Assembly (NCBI GenBank): GCA_004562765.1
Contig: SFRL01000039.1
Span: 1 to 51,119, forward strand
Length of the DNA: 51,119 nt
Source of the DNA: a bacterium
GTDB lineage: Bacteria; Bacillota; Clostridia; Lachnospirales; Lachnospiraceae
Direction of reading: 5' to 3'
Shown here: piece after piece, positions 49,901 to 51,119 of the stretch
Numbering within the stretch: position 1 is the stretch's first letter
Layout of the letters: each line of letters starts with the position of its first letter
The notes under the pieces: model-generated
Databases searched by the model: none
Told to the model about the DNA's origin: nothing
The model's input: only the letters and a program-made list of their open reading frames with translations
Position numbers and translations under genes: made by a program

Positions 49901-51119
49901 ATGTTTGACGAAAGAGAGAAAAGGGATTTGGATTTGCTGGTGGACATGGGAAGAAAGCAGGCTGGAAAACTTAGTTCAATGCTTATCTCCAATTACTTTG
50001 TGGGATTTCCTTCTGAAAAGCAGACAAAAGATACATATCAGGATATGATTGCATATCTTGAACAGGCGGGTATTGAGATCGTAGATGATAGCTCAGAGAT
50101 AGAAACGGAGGATGAGTGTTTGCCGGTTCCGGAAATACGCCCATTTGATCCAAGCAAGATTGATATTGATATGAAAACGATGGAATTATCCAGTATCATT
50201 AAGCGTCTGGAATATAATGAGATCAATATGAATACGGACTTTCAAAGAAAGAGTGGATTGTGGACACAGGAGCAGAAAAGCCAGTTAATAGAATCATTGC
50301 TTCTTCGGATTCCGATTCCGGCTTTTTATTTTGATGGAGGGATTAAAGACAATTGGCTCATTATCGATGGATTGCAGCGTATTACTGCATTAAAAGAATT
50401 TGTCGTAGATAAAACATTAAAATTATCTAATTTGGAATTTTTTCATGATCTGGAGGATATGACTTTCGAAGAGCTGCCGAGAGCCTTTGCGAGAAGAATA
50501 GAAGAAACCAATATCATTGCCTATATCGTAAAAGGTGGAACTCCTGAAAACGTGAAATATAATATATTTAAAAGAATCAATACAGGTGGACTGGAATTGA
50601 GTCCCCAGGAAATCCGACACGCGTTATATCAGGGACCGGCAACAGAGTTGTGTAAAAAATTTGCAAAGATGCCTGAATTTCAGATGGCCACTACATATAG
50701 TATCCGGGATGACCGGATGATGGATCAGGAGTTTGTGCTTCGGTTTGTAGCGGTATGTTATTATGGGATTGATAAATATGAAGGAATTCCAGATAATTAT
50801 TTAAATGGAACGATGGCGTATTTAAATTCATCGAATCGAGCAGATGAATCTGATATAGAGAAGCAGTTTAATAGAATCATGATCGCATCCAAAAATATTA
50901 TGGGAAAGTACGCATTCAGAAAATTAGGAGAAAATGGAATTCGTCGTCCAATTAACAAGGCGATTTATGAGGCCTGGTGCAGAAGCTTGTTTGTCCTGAA
51001 GGATGAAGAAATTGCTTTGCTGGAAAAGAATAAAAAGCAAGTATATATAAGTTTTTTGGAACTCTGTAATGATGCTGCTTTTTTACAGGTAATTAAGTCT
51101 AGTGATAAAAAATCGTTTT
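49901..51119 (+). CDS. DUF262 domain protein, 3' end outside window
   Basis: Frame open from ATG 49901 (AGGAGA site) to the end of the window, 406 codons. The ParB/sulfiredoxin-like DUF262 signature is clear: NTDFQRKSGLWTQEQKSQLIESLL (in parts), PIPAFYFDGG, IIDGLQRITAL and FKRINTGGLELSPQEIRHALY. The IDGLQR motif is the nucleotide-binding site found in GmrSD-type defence enzymes. The following partner domain (DUF1524 HNH) cannot be seen. AT-rich relative to neighbours, so likely acquired. Confidence 0.85.
   Translation, partial: MFDEREKRDLDLLVDMGRKQAGKLSSMLISNYFVGFPSEKQTKDTYQDMIAYLEQAGIEIVDDSSEIETEDECLPVPEIRPFDPSKIDIDMKTMELSSIIKRLEYNEINMNTDFQRKSGLWTQEQKSQLIESLLLRIPIPAFYFDGGIKDNWLIIDGLQRITALKEFVVDKTLKLSNLEFFHDLEDMTFEELPRAFARRIEETNIIAYIVKGGTPENVKYNIFKRINTGGLELSPQEIRHALYQGPATELCKKFAKMPEFQMATTYSIRDDRMMDQEFVLRFVAVCYYGIDKYEGIPDNYLNGTMAYLNSSNRADESDIEKQFNRIMIASKNIMGKYAFRKLGENGIRRPINKAIYEAWCRSLFVLKDEEIALLEKNKKQVYISFLELCNDAAFLQVIKSSDKKSF

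Overview
The window looks like a chromosome piece from a spore-forming, anaerobic, low-to-mid GC Firmicute of the Lachnospiraceae type. The reasons are strong AGGAGG ribosome binding sites with several TTG/GTG starts, spmA/spmB spore maturation genes, rubredoxin-containing redox proteins, and a block ordered as in Bacillus subtilis (Orn/Lys/Arg decarboxylase, nucleotide kinase, yaaR, holB, ricT, trmN6, rsmI). No rRNA gene or CRISPR array is present. There is one tRNA, tRNA-Lys(CTT).

Layout. 1-12 kb: the end of a DegV gene, a glycosidase-like gene, uridine kinase, an M20 amidohydrolase, a CmpB-type membrane protein with 11-residue repeats, a large multicopper oxidase broken by two single-base frameshifts, a decapitated TetR gene, and a D-aminoacylase/serine beta-lactamase-like pair. 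12-17.8 kb: a hybrid histidine kinase, a rubredoxin/glutamate-synthase-like flavoprotein, and a membrane protein with three FliM-like peptide motifs. 17.8-27.0 kb: an integrated filamentous phage (inovirus). 27.1-32.8 kb: an AIM24-family protein, a small membrane protein, a flavin reductase-rubredoxin, a frameshifted ABC-F ATPase, an uncharacterised gene and trmB. 32.9-36.7 kb: a D,D-carboxypeptidase, an uncharacterised gene and an AbiEi-like regulator with a possible divergent partner. 36.7-43 kb: the yaaO-to-rsmI housekeeping block. 43-51.1 kb: a DUF885 peptidase, a large secreted protein behind a structured leader, two AT-rich foreign-looking genes, divergent spmB/spmA and a truncated DUF262 gene.

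The main discovery is the prophage. It lies between a 46-bp direct repeat made of the 3' part of tRNA-Lys (17867-17912 and 26943-26988), so the element is about 9.08 kb. Leftward from a repressor-controlled promoter it encodes three paralogous small proteins, a 93-aa protein, a ribbon-helix-helix protein, a candidate ssDNA-binding protein, three small membrane/coat proteins, a terminator, a pIII-like adsorption protein, a pVI-like protein, a Zot/pI ATPase, a hairpin-rich origin region, a rolling-circle-type Rep and a tyrosine integrase. From the ssDNA-binding protein to Zot the order is that of the E. coli Ff phages (V, VII/IX, VIII, terminator, III, VI, I). The 54-aa coat protein ends in a stretch closely resembling M13 pVIII. 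There is no secretin gene, as expected for a host with one membrane.

The prophage also carries a family of 53-64 bp units with TGTATCTCA-type ends at its gene boundaries, its own copy of the tRNA terminator, a two-site operator around the main promoter, and a strong promoter reading antisense into rep. None of these is explained by its gene list. A second unexplained feature is a 132-nt multi-stem RNA candidate (44850-44981) just before the start of a 903-aa secreted protein.
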